A DNA stretch of 62,820 nt from Planctomycetota bacterium (GTDB lineage Bacteria; Planctomycetota; B15-G4), in the NCBI GenBank assembly GCA_029259695.1, contig JAJDEQ010000033.1, forward strand, positions 1 to 62,820. The letters are read 5' to 3'. This document shows positions 10,201 through 18,733 of this stretch, piece after piece. Position numbers and translations under genes: made by a program. How positions within the stretch are numbered: position 1 is the stretch's first letter; each line of letters begins with the position of its first letter. A model generated the notes under the pieces. That model saw nothing but the letters and a program-made list of their open reading frames with translations. It was not told the DNA's origin and did no database searches.

Positions 10201-13200
10201 CTAGCTGGATACGTTCACTGGCATCAAGCGCTGGCAGCCGTAGTTGCCCACGATCGGGTCGTTCACGTCGAAGAAGAACTTCACCTCGTAGTGCCCGGCC
10301 ACCCCGGCGGCCTGCGGGTTGAAGAAGCCCGAGTAGACGGCGTCGTCGGCGTGCTGATCACCGGCCGTGCCGTCGTCGCGCAGGCCCATGGAGACGGTCT
10401 CGCGCTCGAAGATGTCGATGCCCTGTTCGGCCATGGCCGTCGCGAGTGCGTCCACCTTGACCAGCTCCTCGTCGACGATGTCGTCGCTCTCCCCGATGCG
10501 GATCCGCGCCAGCTCACGCCAGTAGCGCGTGCGGATCTCGTCGACCGAGACCGTGGGGAACGTGATCTCGACGCCGCACGTCCCGCCCGTGAGCGGGCGT
10601 TGCCGATGGCGGGCGGTCAGGCTCAGCAGGACCACGTCCTGGTACAGGTACGACTCGTCGACCGCCGGAATGCAGCTGATCTCGGAGTCGACGTAGATCG
10701 CGGCCGTGATCATGGGCGTGGCGCCGTTCCCGTCCGGCGCGTTCTTCACGCGCATCACCCAGCGCCCGGGATCCGGGTTGCCGACGCGGTAGAAGCGATG
10801 TTGCAGCCCGGTGTAGTGGACGACTTCGGGCGACTGGGGGCCGAACACGGCGCCATCGGACCCGCGCTGCAGCGTGAAGTCGAACTCGGCGTCCTCCGCA
10901 TCCCAGGAGATGGCGAACGTCACCAGGCTCACGGTGCTGTCGAGCGCGACCGTGTGGTTCAAGCCCGCCTGTGCGTTGCTGACGACCGCCGACTCGAGCA
11001 GGATCAAGCCGCCGCAACTGAGCGATCCGACGATGCTGTAGTAGATCTCGTGCAACTTGTGCAGGTCGGCGGCGGAGGCCACGCTGAAGACCTTGTCTGT
11101 CCCGGTCTTGTCGGCGATCTGCTGGAGCAGAGGGAAGTCCGTCGCCGAGCCCAGGGAGATGCAGAAGACGCCGATGTCCTGGTCCACGAGTTGGTCCAGG
11201 AACGCGTTGTCGATCGGCTCGCCCATGGTGTGCTTGCCGTCGGTCAGGAAGATCATGGCGCGGGGGCGGTCGGCGTCCGGGGCGTCCTTCGGGCCGATTG
11301 TCTGCATGCCCTGCTGCAAGGCGGCGCGCAGGTTCGTCCCACCGCTCGACACGGTCTCGGAGATCTTGACCTGGGCCAGTTGCTTCTGGACCTCGGAGTC
11401 GATCTTGGTCAGTGCCAGCGCTTCGTCGGCTTCCCCGTTGAACTTCACGACGCCCGCGCGATCGTTGATCTGCATCAGGTCGATCATCTGCCGGGCGCGA
11501 CTCTTGGCGGGCTCCATGTAGCCGGACTTGCCCATGCTCCCCGACCGGTCGATGACTTGCACCACGTCGGACGGGTTGCACGAGAAGCCGCTCGCGCCGG
11601 CCACGACGACGGCGAAGGTCTGACGCAGGTACTTGCCGTTGTCCGGATCGTCGACCAGGTGGCCGCCCGAGCCGTGGGTCACGTCGATGCCCCGCACCAG
11701 GATGCGATAGCGGCCGACCACGGGGTTGGGGATGATCACCTTCTGCACGTTGTTGCGGACGTCGTCGATCGCGTCGGCCACGGCCCCCGGCACCAGGCTG
11801 CCGACAGGGCCGACCTCCAGGTGCAGCGCGTTGTGGATCGCGGGGCCGAGGTTCTGCGTCTGCCAGTCGTTCCATACCAGCGTGACGACCAACGGCGCGC
11901 CCGGCGCCGTGACGTAGACGTCGTACATGCGCACATCGCCCGTCGCGACGGCGTTGCCCCAGGTGTCGTCGAACTGGATCGCGTGACCGCCCGCGGGGGC
12001 GATCGTGTTGCGCAGGTCGATGCGCCCCCAACCCTGTGCGTCGTCGTGCACGCCGAAGCCCATGTCCACCGCACCGGTCACCATCAGCGCTCGCAGCAAC
12101 TGTGACGTCACGGCCGCGTGTCCGCGCACCTCCATGACGTATTGACGCAACAGCGCGCAGGTGCCGGCGGCGATGGGCGTGGCCATGCTGGTGCCGCTGC
12201 AGTACATGTAGTTCTCGACGACATTGCCGCCCGAACCCGCCGGCTTGGCAGGAGTGTTCTTTTCGCCCGCGCCCAGGATGGGCTGACCCGGGAGTCCGAG
12301 ACAGACCGCCTCGTCGTGCGTGGCGGTCCCGTCCTCGTCGCCCGTGCCCAGGCCGTCGTTGCCCAGGAGTCCGTCGGGGCCGGTGTCGGCCAGCGCCTTC
12401 GACGATCGGGTCGAGAGGATCCAGGAGCCCGGGGCCACGACGTCGGGCTTGCGGCGGGCCAGGGGCGCCACGCCCCGACTGCTGAAGTCCGCGACGTGCT
12501 GCTTGTCGTCCGCGTCCTCCTTGAAGTCGATAATGGCGCCGTTCGGAAAGCTGGTGCTGGCGGGGAATGACACGTCGTCGGGCAGAGCGCGCACGCTCTC
12601 GCAGGCCCCCACGGTGAGGACGTTCTTGCCGGTGCCCGGCGAGTCCAGGCCGGCCAAGCCGCTGTTTCCGGCCGCGAAGCAGATCAGGACCGTCGGGTTC
12701 CAGAAGGCGAACAGGTCGGTGACCTTGGCGTCTGTGTCGTAGGCGCCGCCGACGGCCGCGCCCCACGAGTTGCTGTGGATCGTCGCGCCGGCTTGCTTCG
12801 CGTCCTTGTAGAGGTTGCCGACCCAGGCTCCGGTGGTGATCGTGCCGTCCGCGTCGCCAACGGCCTGGATCACCAGCTTGGCGTCAGGCGCCATGCCGCG
12901 GATCTTGCCGTTGGAGTTGGCGCCATTGCCGGCGATGGACCCGGCCACGTGGGTGCCGTGACCCGAGACGTCGCTCGCGTCACCCGGGAGCACGATCGGC
13001 TGGATGCTCTCGATGTTGCCCTTGAAGTCGGCGTGCATGCCGGCGTCGTCCACGCCGGTGTCGAGGCCGGTGTCGGCGACGGCCACGATCTGTCCCTTGC
13101 CGGTGAGGCCCAGGTCGGTGCGCAGGACGTCCACGTCGACGATGCCGTCGGCCACGTTGTTGAGAATGCGTGGCGGGCTGTAGGGATGGAGCATGCGCAC

Positions 13201-14001
13201 CTGCGGGATCGCGGAGAGCCCAGCGAGTTGCTGATCGTTGGCGAACACGCGCAGGAAACCGTCACCCAGGAGGACGACTTCGGCGCCCACGTCGCGCGCT
13301 GCGTCCACCGCCGCCAGCTGTGGACTCCCCTCGAAGAGGGCCAGGACCAGGTTGCCCGTGGCCGCCGGGTCGGCGGGCATGCGTGCCCAGAGCGCCTTGG
13401 GGCCGGGCGTCTCGGTCCTGCAGCTGCCGTCCGTGCCGCGGGAGGCGGAACGCGGCGTGATGGCGTCGGGCGTGTCGAGTGTCGCGAGCACGTCGTCCGT
13501 GAGCAGCACCGCGTCCAGTTTCAGCGCTGCGGGCAGCGTGCACACCGTCGAGACGAAGTCGAGTGCCAGGAGCTCGTCGAGCTTCGCGGTGGGCAGCGTC
13601 GCGAGCACATGGCACGTGCCCAGGCGCTCGAGCGCCGCACCGAGGCGCAGCAGCCCGCGGCGCCAGTCGGAGTGCATCGGGCCGATGATGCGCACGATGC
13701 ACGCTTGACGCTCGGTGCCGCCGAGGCCTGCGTGGCGTGACGTGCTCGTGATGCGGATCGAGGGGTCATCCGTGTCGACATCGAAGCCGCCGATCTCCAC
13801 GACGTGCGGTTCGTCGAACGCGTTCACCAGGTAGCCGGCGGCCGCACAGGCCTTCAACCCGCGCTCGTCCGCCTGCACGAGAACGGAGCTGCCGTAGTGG
13901 GCGATCACCCGCCCGCAGTGGCTCTCGATCGTGGCCAGATCGCGCGCGGTCCCCAGCTCCAGATGGACCATCGCCCGCTGCATCCCGTTCTTCCCGCCCA
14001 T
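10201..14001 (-). CDS. Subtilisin-like (S8) protease fused to a von Willebrand A domain
   Basis: 1266 residues from the ATG at 14001, chosen because GGGAG sits six bases upstream; a TTG seven codons earlier is possible. Domain order: an N-terminal region of about 270 residues without family match, an S8 protease core with Asp310 (AVADTGLDTG), His348 (SGHGTHVAGSIAG), oxyanion Asn446 (AAGNSG) and Ser605 (CSGTSMATPIAAG), then a beta-sandwich like the KP-43-type C-domain (VTLVWNDWQTQNLGPAIHN), then a VWA domain with an intact MIDAS (D818-R-S820-G-S822) and FLTDGK, and a final beta-rich region with SWDAEDAEFDFTL. VWA domains bind protein partners through Mg2+. No signal peptide or N-terminal membrane segment is visible, unusual for a subtilase. 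An N-terminal extended prodomain is likely. Confidence 0.88.
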   Translation of the reverse strand: MGGKNGMQRAMVHLELGTARDLATIESHCGRVIAHYGSSVLVQADERGLKACAAAGYLVNAFDEPHVVEIGGFDVDTDDPSIRITSTSRHAGLGGTERQACIVRIIGPMHSDWRRGLLRLGAALERLGTCHVLATLPTAKLDELLALDFVSTVCTLPAALKLDAVLLTDDVLATLDTPDAITPRSASRGTDGSCRTETPGPKALWARMPADPAATGNLVLALFEGSPQLAAVDAARDVGAEVVLLGDGFLRVFANDQQLAGLSAIPQVRMLHPYSPPRILNNVADGIVDVDVLRTDLGLTGKGQIVAVADTGLDTGVDDAGMHADFKGNIESIQPIVLPGDASDVSGHGTHVAGSIAGNGANSNGKIRGMAPDAKLVIQAVGDADGTITTGAWVGNLYKDAKQAGATIHSNSWGAAVGGAYDTDAKVTDLFAFWNPTVLICFAAGNSGLAGLDSPGTGKNVLTVGACESVRALPDDVSFPASTSFPNGAIIDFKEDADDKQHVADFSSRGVAPLARRKPDVVAPGSWILSTRSSKALADTGPDGLLGNDGLGTGDEDGTATHDEAVCLGLPGQPILGAGEKNTPAKPAGSGGNVVENYMYCSGTSMATPIAAGTCALLRQYVMEVRGHAAVTSQLLRALMVTGAVDMGFGVHDDAQGWGRIDLRNTIAPAGGHAIQFDDTWGNAVATGDVRMYDVYVTAPGAPLVVTLVWNDWQTQNLGPAIHNALHLEVGPVGSLVPGAVADAIDDVRNNVQKVIIPNPVVGRYRILVRGIDVTHGSGGHLVDDPDNGKYLRQTFAVVVAGASGFSCNPSDVVQVIDRSGSMGKSGYMEPAKSRARQMIDLMQINDRAGVVKFNGEADEALALTKIDSEVQKQLAQVKISETVSSGGTNLRAALQQGMQTIGPKDAPDADRPRAMIFLTDGKHTMGEPIDNAFLDQLVDQDIGVFCISLGSATDFPLLQQIADKTGTDKVFSVASAADLHKLHEIYYSIVGSLSCGGLILLESAVVSNAQAGLNHTVALDSTVSLVTFAISWDAEDAEFDFTLQRGSDGAVFGPQSPEVVHYTGLQHRFYRVGNPDPGRWVMRVKNAPDGNGATPMITAAIYVDSEISCIPAVDESYLYQDVVLLSLTARHRQRPLTGGTCGVEITFPTVSVDEIRTRYWRELARIRIGESDDIVDEELVKVDALATAMAEQGIDIFERETVSMGLRDDGTAGDQHADDAVYSGFFNPQAAGVAGHYEVKFFFDVNDPIVGNYGCQRLMPVNVSS

Positions 14002-14180
14002 CCTCTTCTCCCGGTTCCCCAACCGTCCGGGGCGAGTGTGCCCGCTGCCCGAGATGTCAACCTAACTGCGGCAGGGCGCATTGCGCAATCGTTCCGGTTC
14101 CCCGCTCCTGCGTTTGTGGGTGCACGAGGAAGGCGCTACGCTCGATGGCTGGTGGAGCAGACTCCCGCGGAGAACGGGTC

Positions 14181-15737
14181 ATGAAGAAGGGCAAGGGGGT
14201 GCGGGCGTGTGATCGCTGCGCGCATGGAGTGAGCACTCTGGGGATGGTTGCAGCGGCGCTCGCCGCCGTGCTGCTTGCCGGCTGCATGACCAAGCGCGAG
14301 CAGCTGGAAGAGGTCGCCAGTGATTGGGCCATGGTGATCCGGGCCAGCCAGGTGATCCCGGTCTACCCGCTCACCGAAGACCTGCAACCGGGCGACCTGT
14401 TCCTGGTGGACATGCCGCTGCAGGAGCAGGCCGACCAATACGACAAGAAGGGCTTCCTGCCGCTCGATCAACATCTCGCGCGGTTGCACAAGCTGCCCTT
14501 CGGCAAGTTCTACGACAACTCGTACGGTCTCGACGGCAAGGTCCGCGTGCCCAACGTCTGGCAGTTCCCCGAGCGCGAGAAACTCGAGGATGATGATGAC
14601 GACGCGGATGTGCGCGCCGCCGCGGACACGCCCGCCGTCGAGGAAGTCGAAGAAGTCGCCGCAGCGGCAGCCGCAGCCGATGCCGATGCCGATGCCGATG
14701 CCGATGCCGATGGCGATGGCGATGGCGATGGCGACGAGGCCGAAGACGACGTGGGGCTCACCGAGGCCGACGACGGTGCCCGGCGGCACGTGGCCGACAC
14801 CGATTGGGACCTGGCTCCCCGAGCCGCGTTCCCGTCGTACTCGTTCAGCATCTCCAGCGGGCGCGGCCTCGATCTGGCGTTGCCCGTGCAGGGCGTGCCG
14901 GTGGCGCTGTCGGCCATGTCGACCGACTCCGCCGCGGGCACCGTGACGATCGCCGATGCCTACACCTACGGCGTGGCTTTCGAGGACCTCGTCGGCCAGG
15001 TCACCAAGTGGGAAGCGGATCCGCACAACCGCACGCTGCTCGCCCGCACCCGCGCCCAGGCCGGACGGGAGATCTACCTGCGCGTCGTGTCGCGCGTCTA
15101 CCTGGCCGGTCGCGTCGTCGTCTCGCTGACCAACTCCGAGACGGCGGGCGCCGACGTGAAGGCCGGGCCCGCGGGGGACGTCGGCTTGTTCGCCGATGCC
15201 GATGACAGTGCCGCCAACTACCAGTCCATGCTGACGACGCTCAACAAGGGCCTCGACGCGAGCGTGCCCAACGCGAGTCTGCGCTTCCTGCAGGCCTCGC
15301 GCCGCGCGGTCGCCATGTCGGAGACGTTCGATCGTCCGCTCGTCGTGGGCTACCTCGGCTTCGACTTCCCCGTGCTCGCGGGCGGTGGCCTCGGGCCGCC
15401 CGTAGCAACCCAGGACGCGCTCAGCGCGGCCGAGGTGCGCCCGGTCGTGATCACCGGAACCCGCACGGCGCTGGAGCAGGAGTACGAGATCATGAACAAC
15501 GCCGTGCGCGGCCTCGACGACGAGTCGCGCGACGCCGTGTTCACGCGGGCGGCCAGGCTCATGGGCGGTGCGTTCGCGAAGACCTACTCCGCGAGCCAGG
15601 CCGCCGGCGACCCGTCACCGCGCTCGTTCACCAAGGCGAAGACGAAGTACACGATGGAGGTGTCGCCGTTCGAGAAGGCGCTGGGCGAGATCCATCACGC
15701 CCTGCGTCGCGCATGGGACGAGAGCAAGGGGAACTGA
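14181..15737 (+). CDS. Lipoprotein with Asp-Ala/Asp-Gly low-complexity tract
   Basis: 518 residues from the ATG at 14181 (GGAG upstream). The N-terminus is MKKGKGVRACDRCAH followed by a hydrophobic run and the lipobox AVLLAGC, so it is probably a lipid-anchored envelope protein. Residues about 130-190 are acidic low complexity, DDDDDAD, an Ala run and then (DA)n(DG)n from a hexanucleotide repeat. The C-terminal 300 residues look folded, with PSYSFSISSGRGLDLALPVQ and VSLTNSETAGADV, but match no family I know. A 51-residue ORF follows after 3 bp, so they form an operon. It diverges from the subtilase gene across 179 bp, which suggests shared control. Confidence 0.75.
   Translation: MKKGKGVRACDRCAHGVSTLGMVAAALAAVLLAGCMTKREQLEEVASDWAMVIRASQVIPVYPLTEDLQPGDLFLVDMPLQEQADQYDKKGFLPLDQHLARLHKLPFGKFYDNSYGLDGKVRVPNVWQFPEREKLEDDDDDADVRAAADTPAVEEVEEVAAAAAAADADADADADADGDGDGDGDEAEDDVGLTEADDGARRHVADTDWDLAPRAAFPSYSFSISSGRGLDLALPVQGVPVALSAMSTDSAAGTVTIADAYTYGVAFEDLVGQVTKWEADPHNRTLLARTRAQAGREIYLRVVSRVYLAGRVVVSLTNSETAGADVKAGPAGDVGLFADADDSAANYQSMLTTLNKGLDASVPNASLRFLQASRRAVAMSETFDRPLVVGYLGFDFPVLAGGGLGPPVATQDALSAAEVRPVVITGTRTALEQEYEIMNNAVRGLDDESRDAVFTRAARLMGGAFAKTYSASQAAGDPSPRSFTKAKTKYTMEVSPFEKALGEIHHALRRAWDESKGN
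14679..14732 (+). repeat. Hexanucleotide microsatellite (GATGCC)5(GATGGC)4
   Basis: Five GATGCC units followed by four GATGGC units in frame within the lipoprotein gene, encoding alternating Asp-Ala then Asp-Gly. Copy-number slippage would change linker length without breaking the frame. Confidence 0.9.
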
Positions 15738-15740
15738 CAG

Positions 15741-15896
15741 ATGGCATCGACCGACGAGCACGAGATTCCCAAGGGTTGGCCCGCCGCCGACGTCGTGCAG
15801 TGGATCCGCTCCACGCTCGAAGAACCCGATGTGAAGACCGTCGAGATCTTCCGCGAGCGCGGCAAGTTCATCGTGCGCATCCACTACAAGGACTGA
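15741..15896 (+). CDS. Small conserved-looking protein, 51 residues, unknown
   Basis: The ATG at 15741 lies 3 bp after the lipoprotein stop with AAGGGGA as ribosome site. The product starts MASTDEHEIPKGWPAADVVQ, continues with a helix and ends TVEIFRERGKFIVRIHYKD, a compact alpha-beta pattern with strong host-like third-position GC. It is likely a real gene cotranscribed with the lipoprotein. No family is recognised and no signal or membrane segment is present. Confidence 0.7.
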   Translation: MASTDEHEIPKGWPAADVVQWIRSTLEEPDVKTVEIFRERGKFIVRIHYKD

Positions 15897-15898
15897 CC

Positions 15899-15930
15899 GG
15901 GCGGCCCGGGGGCTGTGCGGGGGCCGTCCC
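15899..15930 (+). terminator. Terminator-like GC hairpin
   Basis: GGGCGGCCC and GGGCCGTCCC pair with one bulged base around a 13-base loop, beginning 2 bp after the 51-residue ORF stop. No U-tract follows, as is common in very GC-rich genomes; it may be a termination or mRNA 3'-end structure for the lipoprotein operon. Confidence 0.4.
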
Positions 15931-16112
15931 GCAGGTGGGATGTCGCGAGGACCCGCGCCGCCGCGATCCGACGTACGATCGCTGCTGGGCCAGAGCGGAC
16001 GCCGCGATCCGGGGCCGATCCGAGTCCGGGTGTGACATGCCGTCGCCGCTTGCGATTGAGAGTCTGCGGGGACTGCATGCGCGCTCCCCATCGCTTCCGG
16101 AAGGAACCTCCC

Positions 16113-18632
16113 ATGGCCACGCTCCGTCCGCTCGCCTGCCTGACTGCCCTGATGCTCGTGCTCGTCATCGCGCCGGCCCACGCGCAGCTCCCCTTCGCCC
16201 GCCACAACGCGAACCTGGGGCAGATGAGCGGGGCGATCCTGATCCACGACTTCAACGGCGATCGTTATCCGGATGCCGTGATCAGCGTGGCGTTCTTCGG
16301 TCCGTCCGTGTGGTTCGGCGCGGGCGACGGGAGCTTCGACTTCGTCGCCCCGATTCCCGGCGGCGTCGGCCTGGCGAGCTTGGGACTGGCGGACCTCGAC
16401 GGCGACGGCCTGGGGGACGTCTTCGGCGGCCAGACGACAACCGGTGACCTGGTGGTCATGCTCGGGACCGGTGGTGGCGCGTTCGGGCCACCCACCAACT
16501 ACGAAGCGCTCGGCGGTCCGAACGCCGTGGCCTCGGGAGACGTCGACGGAGACGGCGACCTCGACGTCGCGGTGGCGGGCACGGGCGCCAACCGGGTGCG
16601 CGTGTTCCTGAACAACGGCGACGGCACGCTGGTGCAGGGCACCACCTACCCGGTGCAGGACTATCCCCGTTCGGTCCAGATGGCGGACCTCGACGGCGAC
16701 ACCGACGTGGACATGGTCGTCGCGAACCGGCACGCCGACACGCTGTCCGTCTTCATCAATCCGGGCAACGGCGCGTTCCCGCCCGGCGTCATCTACCCGG
16801 CCGACCAGAGCCCGCACAACCTCGTTCTCGTCGATGCCACCGGTGACGGCCTGCTCGACGCGCTGGTGGGCACCGGTGACATCAGTGACGACCGCGTCAC
16901 GATCCTGCCGGGCAACGGCGACGGCACCTTCGCGTCCTTCGACACCGTGAACGTGGGCGGCGACTACCCGCTGCGCCCCCTGGTCGCCGACATGGACGAG
17001 GACGGCATCGTCGACCTCGTCGCTCCCACGGCGCTCGAGGACGGCATCGCGGTGCTGCCCGGCCTGGGCGGTGGGGCCTTCGGGACGCCGGTGTTCTATC
17101 CCACGAGCAACAACCCGCAGTTCCTCGAGGTGGTCGACCTCGATGACGACGGCAACCTCGACGTGCTCGTGGCCAACTTCAACAGCGACATCCTGACGGT
17201 GCTGCGAGGCTTCGGCGACGGGACCCTGGGCGACAACCACCCGGTGGGTGACCAGCCGTTCGGCATGGCCGTCGACGACTTCGACGCTGACGGCGAGCTG
17301 GACATCCTCGCCACCAGTTCGAGCGCGCCGGACGTGCACGTGATCCTCGGTCACGGCGACGGCCGCTTCGCTCCCTCGATCCCATCGGGGGCCGGCGGCA
17401 ACCAGAGCTGGGTCGCGACCGGCGACCTCGACGGCGACACGCTCGTCGACGCTTTGGTGACTCGCGGGACCAACACGCTGATCTTCCTCGAGGGCCAGGG
17501 TGACGGCACCTTCGCCGCTCCGGTCACTGAAGGCATCACGCCGGGCATGACCGAACTGGCCCTGGCTGACCTCGACGGCGGCGGCGTGCTCGATCTCGTC
17601 GTGCGCGGCGACGGAGGGCTGTACGCCCTCACGGGTGACGGCGACGGCACCTTCAGCAACCCGGTCAACTTCCCCGACGTGGGCTTCGGTGCAGGCGCCA
17701 TCGTGGGAGAGTTCACCGGTGACTCCGCACCCGACCTGCTCGACGTGCTCGGCTCGGGTGACGTGCGCGTCGTGCCGGGCACCGGCGACGGCGCGTTCGG
17801 GACCCCGATCCTCACGTCGATCGCCGAGGCTCAGCCCGAGGCCATCAGTGTCGGCGACTTCGACGCTGACGGCGAGGCGGACGTGGTCGTCCTGGGGCCC
17901 TTCCAGGGCATGACCATCGTCTTCGGCAACGGCGACGGGAGCTTCTCGAACGAGGTCAACATCGCCACCCTCGACGGCGCTCCGGGCGACGTGATCGCCG
18001 GCGACTTCGACAACGACGGTGACATCGACATCGTCAACGGCGGGACCAGCTCGTTCACGAACGGATTGGTCGGCGTGCACCTGAACAACGGCGACGGCAC
18101 CTTCGCCGCGCCGCTGTCGCTCACCCTCGGCGCGGAAGCGCAGCAGGTGATCGCCGCCGACTTCAACCGGGACGGTGTCGACGACATCGCCTGGACCGTG
18201 GGCAGCGAGTTCGGGCAGCCGAGCACCGACGCCAGTCACGTCACCGTGCTGCTCAGCACCGAGGGGCCGTGGGACAACCTCGGCCATCCGCTCGCGGGCA
18301 GCGACGGCGTGCCCACGACCGTGGGCGTGGGGCCGTTGCAGCCGGGCACCGAGTTCGAGCTCGTGCTCGACGACGGCCTGGAGAACGGCGTGGGCATCCT
18401 CGTGGTGAGCTCCACGGCGCTCAACGCACCCCTGGCGGGCGGCTTCCTGGTGCCCTCACCGGTGCTGCTGATCTCCCTGCCGCTCGATGCCGACGGCCAC
18501 ACGGAACTCTCGGCGACCTGGCCGGCGGGCATCCCCAGCGGCTTCGAGATCTACTACCAGTGGTGGATGCAGGACGCCGGCGGGATCTTCGGCCGGTCCT
18601 CGAGCAACGCCTTGCAGACCACGGCGCCGTAA
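16113..18632 (+). CDS. Secreted VCBS/FG-GAP repeat protein with shared C-terminal module
   Basis: 839 residues from the ATG at 16113, which has GGAAGGAA upstream and is followed by a signal peptide (ACLTALMLVLVIAPAHA, cleaved before QLPFARHN). The body to about residue 720 is a long run of VCBS/FG-GAP blades with Ca2+-binding DLDGDGLGD, DVDGDGDLDVAVA and LNNGDGTF motifs, enough for two seven-bladed propellers. Such proteins are secreted and bind calcium and surfaces or glycans. The last 120 residues form a different module, ending FEIYYQWWMQDAGGIFGRSS then SNALQTTAP, homologous to the end of the beta-helix protein at 7029-8660. The gene stands alone, after a 216-bp leader. Confidence 0.88.
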   Translation: MATLRPLACLTALMLVLVIAPAHAQLPFARHNANLGQMSGAILIHDFNGDRYPDAVISVAFFGPSVWFGAGDGSFDFVAPIPGGVGLASLGLADLDGDGLGDVFGGQTTTGDLVVMLGTGGGAFGPPTNYEALGGPNAVASGDVDGDGDLDVAVAGTGANRVRVFLNNGDGTLVQGTTYPVQDYPRSVQMADLDGDTDVDMVVANRHADTLSVFINPGNGAFPPGVIYPADQSPHNLVLVDATGDGLLDALVGTGDISDDRVTILPGNGDGTFASFDTVNVGGDYPLRPLVADMDEDGIVDLVAPTALEDGIAVLPGLGGGAFGTPVFYPTSNNPQFLEVVDLDDDGNLDVLVANFNSDILTVLRGFGDGTLGDNHPVGDQPFGMAVDDFDADGELDILATSSSAPDVHVILGHGDGRFAPSIPSGAGGNQSWVATGDLDGDTLVDALVTRGTNTLIFLEGQGDGTFAAPVTEGITPGMTELALADLDGGGVLDLVVRGDGGLYALTGDGDGTFSNPVNFPDVGFGAGAIVGEFTGDSAPDLLDVLGSGDVRVVPGTGDGAFGTPILTSIAEAQPEAISVGDFDADGEADVVVLGPFQGMTIVFGNGDGSFSNEVNIATLDGAPGDVIAGDFDNDGDIDIVNGGTSSFTNGLVGVHLNNGDGTFAAPLSLTLGAEAQQVIAADFNRDGVDDIAWTVGSEFGQPSTDASHVTVLLSTEGPWDNLGHPLAGSDGVPTTVGVGPLQPGTEFELVLDDGLENGVGILVVSSTALNAPLAGGFLVPSPVLLISLPLDADGHTELSATWPAGIPSGFEIYYQWWMQDAGGIFGRSSSNALQTTAP

Positions 18633-18691
18633 CGCCGGACGGGCGCGCGGGCCGACGGGGTCGCGACGACCCGGTCGATTGGACGCCGGGC

Positions 18692-18725
18692 GGTGTTGGC
18701 CCCGGTTTGGTGTTGGCCGCGGTTC
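18692..18725. repeat. Two tandem 17-bp units in a convergent intergenic gap
   Basis: GGTGTTGGCCCCGGTTT is followed directly by GGTGTTGGCCGCGGTTC. It lies between the convergent VCBS and phosphomannomutase genes, just before the latter's stop codon. Confidence 0.7.
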
Positions 18726-18733
18726 GGGGTCGA

